Below are positions 61,877-64,000 of a DNA stretch of 64,000 nt, in pieces (positions within the stretch are counted from its first letter, which is position 1; each line of letters begins with the position of its first letter). The stretch covers positions 1 through 64,000 of the forward strand of contig CAZUAQ010000006.1 in assembly GCA_964618455.1 (NCBI GenBank). Reading direction: 5' to 3'. Below the pieces are notes generated by a model that worked only from the letters and a program-made list of their open reading frames with translations, did no database searches and was not told the origin of the DNA. This DNA comes from CAZUAQ01 sp964618455. GTDB lineage: Bacteria > Planctomycetota > Phycisphaerae > UBA1845 > PWPN01. The translations under genes and the position numbers were made by a program.

Positions 61877-63679
61877 ATGTCACTGAAAGTCATCCTTCTG
61901 GACGGTGAAGCATTTCAGAACAGGCCGCAGCGGCAATCGCTCCTTTCCCTGCCGATGGCGGACGGCTGTGTGCTGGACAAGTTGATTGAGCGTCTCGGCA
62001 AGCTGAGCGTGACGGACGTCCTCATCGTCAAGAAGGGGGAAGGGCTCGAAAAGCGTATTGCCCCTGTGGCGAAACGCACGCGGCTGCATCTTCGGCTGCT
62101 GGATGAGCAGAGTCTCATCGAAGTGGTCGCGCAATGCGAGATCGGCGATCAGTTCCTGATCATCGATCCCCGCTACTGGACGCTCGAAGCTCCGGATTAT
62201 GATCTTCTCGGCGATCCGACGGAGTACCGCGGCGCCTCTCACGTGGTGGCGATCGGTGAGGAGCGGACCGGGTCCGTGCGCGAACTGGTGGAGCGCGACG
62301 ATCACGGCGCGGTGAAGCGGGTTCAGCGCTGGTACGACGCCGTGAACTGGCCTGAGAACGCATCGAACAGCATTATCTTCTCCCGGGTCCCGGCAAAGCT
62401 GCTGACCAACATCCGCTTCAAATCGCTGAGCGAGTTGCGGAACGCGTTGTCGGATCGTGGTGTGTTGAGCCGCGATGTTCCGATGAAGGCCATGGTCTAC
62501 GATCTTCAGAACGAGCAGAACTACCTGAGAGTCAACCAGCAGATGCTCGGCCGGATGGACTTCGGGAACGGGAAGTCGCGTGGTCACCATGTAACGGAGA
62601 ATTCCCTGGGGACGAATCGACTCGGGCATGCCTGTCGTGTCGATGTCGGCGCGCGGCTGATTCCGCCGGTCATCATCCAGGAGGGGGCGGAGATCGACCC
62701 CGGTGCCTTTATCATGGGGCCGGCGGTGATCGGTGCCAACGCCCGGATTCATTCGGGAGCCCGCGTCCTCCAATCCGTCATCGATGCCGACACGACGATC
62801 TCGAAGGGAGAGACCATTCGCCATCGGGCCATTCTGCGCAGTGATTCGATTCTGGAGCACGAGTCGCCCGCCGCGCCTTGGCGTATTCCCCTCCGGGATA
62901 CCTCTTCGCAGGATGTCTGCCAGAATGCGAACTCTCAATCTGATGCGGCGGACGAACTGATGATTGCCTCTCGGCGGGGTCAGTTGTTTCTCAAACGCAT
63001 GGTTGATATCACGTTGTCGGGCCTGGGGCTGATCGTCCTCTTTCCACTGATGCTCCTCACGGCCGCCCTCGTGTGGCTCGATTCGAAAGGTCCCATCTTC
63101 TTCGGGCATCGGCGCGAAGGCCGCTTCGGCAAGGAGTTCTCGTGCTGGAAGTTCCGGACGATGGTGGTCGACGCCCATCTCATGCAACGCGAACTCTACG
63201 AGAAGAACGAGGTGGACGGCCCTCAGTTCAAACTGGCCCGGGACCCGCGCGAGACACGAATGGGCAGGTGGCTGCGCTCGACGAATCTCGACGAGCTTCC
63301 CCAGTTGTACAATGTGCTGATGGGTCACATGAGCCTAGTCGGTCCGCGGCCGTCGCCGTTCCGCGAGAACCAGGTGTGTGTCCCATGGCGTCGGGCGCGG
63401 CTCTCAGTCCGGCCGGGAATTTCGGGGTTGTGGCAGGTCTGCCGGAACCAGGATCGATCCGGTGGGGACTTTCACGAGTGGATCTATTACGACATCGTCT
63501 ATGTTCGGCATTTTTCGATCTGGCTGGATTTCAAGATTCTGCTCGCGACGATTCTGAGCCTCGGCGGCAAGTGGACGGTTCCCATGAACTGGCTCGTTCC
63601 CGAGATGGGGCAGCATCTGGGCTGGAAAGAACGCAGATCCCAGCATTGCCATTTCTATCCGCTTCAGCCGACCGGGTAG
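61877..63679 (+). CDS. Fusion of degenerate nucleotidyltransferase/beta-helix domain with a sugar-phosphate transferase
   Basis: A 600-residue membrane protein. Residues 1-220 have a nucleotidyltransferase-like fold without the NTP signature, and residues about 235-330 have hexapeptide beta-helix turns (IIQEGAEIDPGAFIMGPAV). The C-terminal part (about 370-590) is a bacterial sugar transferase (WcaJ/phosphoglycosyltransferase type). It has a membrane helix LVDITLSGLGLIVLFPL-like, KFRTMVVDA, LARDPRETRMGRWLR, LDELPQLYNVLMGHMSLVGP and PRPSPF. It would transfer the first sugar-1-phosphate to undecaprenyl phosphate. The ATG at 61877 starts the core strand; GGTGGGGA lies before it. Confidence 0.88.
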   Translation: MSLKVILLDGEAFQNRPQRQSLLSLPMADGCVLDKLIERLGKLSVTDVLIVKKGEGLEKRIAPVAKRTRLHLRLLDEQSLIEVVAQCEIGDQFLIIDPRYWTLEAPDYDLLGDPTEYRGASHVVAIGEERTGSVRELVERDDHGAVKRVQRWYDAVNWPENASNSIIFSRVPAKLLTNIRFKSLSELRNALSDRGVLSRDVPMKAMVYDLQNEQNYLRVNQQMLGRMDFGNGKSRGHHVTENSLGTNRLGHACRVDVGARLIPPVIIQEGAEIDPGAFIMGPAVIGANARIHSGARVLQSVIDADTTISKGETIRHRAILRSDSILEHESPAAPWRIPLRDTSSQDVCQNANSQSDAADELMIASRRGQLFLKRMVDITLSGLGLIVLFPLMLLTAALVWLDSKGPIFFGHRREGRFGKEFSCWKFRTMVVDAHLMQRELYEKNEVDGPQFKLARDPRETRMGRWLRSTNLDELPQLYNVLMGHMSLVGPRPSPFRENQVCVPWRRARLSVRPGISGLWQVCRNQDRSGGDFHEWIYYDIVYVRHFSIWLDFKILLATILSLGGKWTVPMNWLVPEMGQHLGWKERRSQHCHFYPLQPTG

Positions 63680-63710
63680 GATCCCCAGTTCCTGCCTGCG
63701 GGCCTTCAAT

Positions 63711-63736
63711 TCACCCGGGTGACGGTTTTGCGTCAC
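63711..63736. promoter_or_regulatory. Overlapping palindromes after the sugar transferase
   Basis: TCACCCGGGTGA (63711-63722, a perfect 12-base palindrome) overlaps a GTGACG-GTTTTG-CGTCAC hairpin (63719-63736). It lies 30 bases after the stop and about 170 bases before the next start. It could be a terminator or an operator for the following gene. Confidence 0.35.
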
Positions 63737-63903
63737 GTGGTTCATCACCTCACAAGCATCGAGCGTATCCTTAGAAGATGGCTAGATTAATGGCGATCTG
63801 CCCCGTTTTCTGTCGATAACTCTCCTATCTTGCGGTTGCTGATGTGACTAATTCGGCGTATGCGCATGTGCGCGTATCACCCAACCCCTTCGGATCTTGA
63901 GTC

Positions 63904-64000
63904 ATGGATGACAAGATGAAGCGAAACGGGCAGGGCGGGTCCAGGCGGATCACCCTCGGAGCATTTCTTTCGGCCTCAGTGCTGGTCATGTGGTCTTCAG
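63904..64000 (+). CDS. Start of an exported protein, cut by the window edge
   Basis: An ATG at 63904 opens a frame MDDKMKRNGQGGSRRITLGA followed by FLSASVLVMWSS, a typical signal peptide (basic n-region, then hydrophobic core), running off the right edge. Position after a phosphoglycosyltransferase suggests a polysaccharide export or chain-length gene, but the visible 32 residues do not prove it. Confidence 0.6.
   Translation, partial: MDDKMKRNGQGGSRRITLGAFLSASVLVMWSS

Noticed and set aside
1..64000. CRISPR arrays, insertion sequences, prophage, rRNA genes, integrase-type attachment sites
   Set aside because: No regularly spaced repeats, transposase-like or phage-like products, or rRNA-like segments were seen. 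The only tRNA found is tRNA-Ser at 45684-45773.

Overview
The window is a GC-rich bacterial chromosome segment. It most likely comes from a Planctomycetota bacterium of the Phycisphaerae type. The clues are a PEP-CTERM surface protein, a fungal/animal-type (GT3) glycogen synthase, many secreted proteins of unknown family, two secreted proteins ending in the same planctomycete-style dockerin-like tail, a Tat-exported Gfo/Idh/MocA oxidoreductase, DUF2752 and an Hc1-like histone H1 protein. The lineage is inferred from this gene content and not from a marker gene. Coding density is high, strands alternate in short operons, and no insertion sequence, phage, CRISPR or rRNA was seen.

Layout. 0-9 kb: YIP1-like membrane protein, PKD-like secreted protein, Tat oxidoreductase, dockerin-tailed secreted protein, two exported proteins of unknown family and an M48 protease. 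10-18.6 kb: glutamine amidotransferase (pabA/trpG), an esterase-like hydrolase, an OprB porin, a receiver-like protein lacking its phosphoacceptor Asp, a GH67/GH20-like protein, a ketopantoate reductase-like protein and TruD. 18.7-25.3 kb: thrC, rhomboid protease and Nudix hydrolase on the minus strand, diverging from dxr-rseP on the plus strand. 25.3-35.5 kb: one long minus-strand run holding rnr, an amidohydrolase and the glycine cleavage operon (gcvT, gcvH, gcvPA, an orphan 127-aa gene, gcvPB, a lipoate/octanoate transferase, a HEAT-like protein). 35.7-45.3 kb: small membrane proteins, a GH105-like lipoprotein, PEP-CTERM protein, RecQ-like helicase, an SMP-30-like dockerin-tailed protein, a three-domain fasciclin protein and a DUF4397 protein. 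45.7-52.5 kb: tRNA-Ser(GCU) with a recognisable promoter, an epimerase-like protein, tsaD, a URO-D family protein and a 938-aa secreted protein with a CBM9-like domain. 52.5-59 kb: an unknown gene with an overlapping hidden frame, then GT3 glycogen synthase, STAS protein, FabZ-like dehydratase, Hc1-like protein, peroxiredoxin and a gluzincin-like peptidase. 59-64 kb: a 1.5-kb apparently non-coding stretch followed by the start of an exopolysaccharide locus (two degenerate nucleotidyltransferase/beta-helix proteins, the second fused to a sugar-phosphate transferase, then a truncated exported protein).

How the genes work together. The glycine cleavage genes plus the lipoyl/octanoyl transferase make a self-contained module for GcvH lipoylation and glycine oxidation. 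The carbohydrate genes (esterase, porin, GH67-like, GH105-like, Gfo/Idh/MocA, CBM9 protein) suggest plant or algal polysaccharide use. The right end is surface polysaccharide assembly, which may be linked to the PEP-CTERM protein.

The most notable non-textbook signals are: an apparent ATT start codon for RNase R; a REP-like 29-nt repeat found three times, each between convergent genes, with a degenerate inverted partner; the pseudo-receiver; the degenerate nucleotidyltransferase pair with one glycosyltransferase fusion; the orphan gene in the gcv operon; and the shared dockerin-like C-terminus. All function calls come from reading motifs; no database search was possible.
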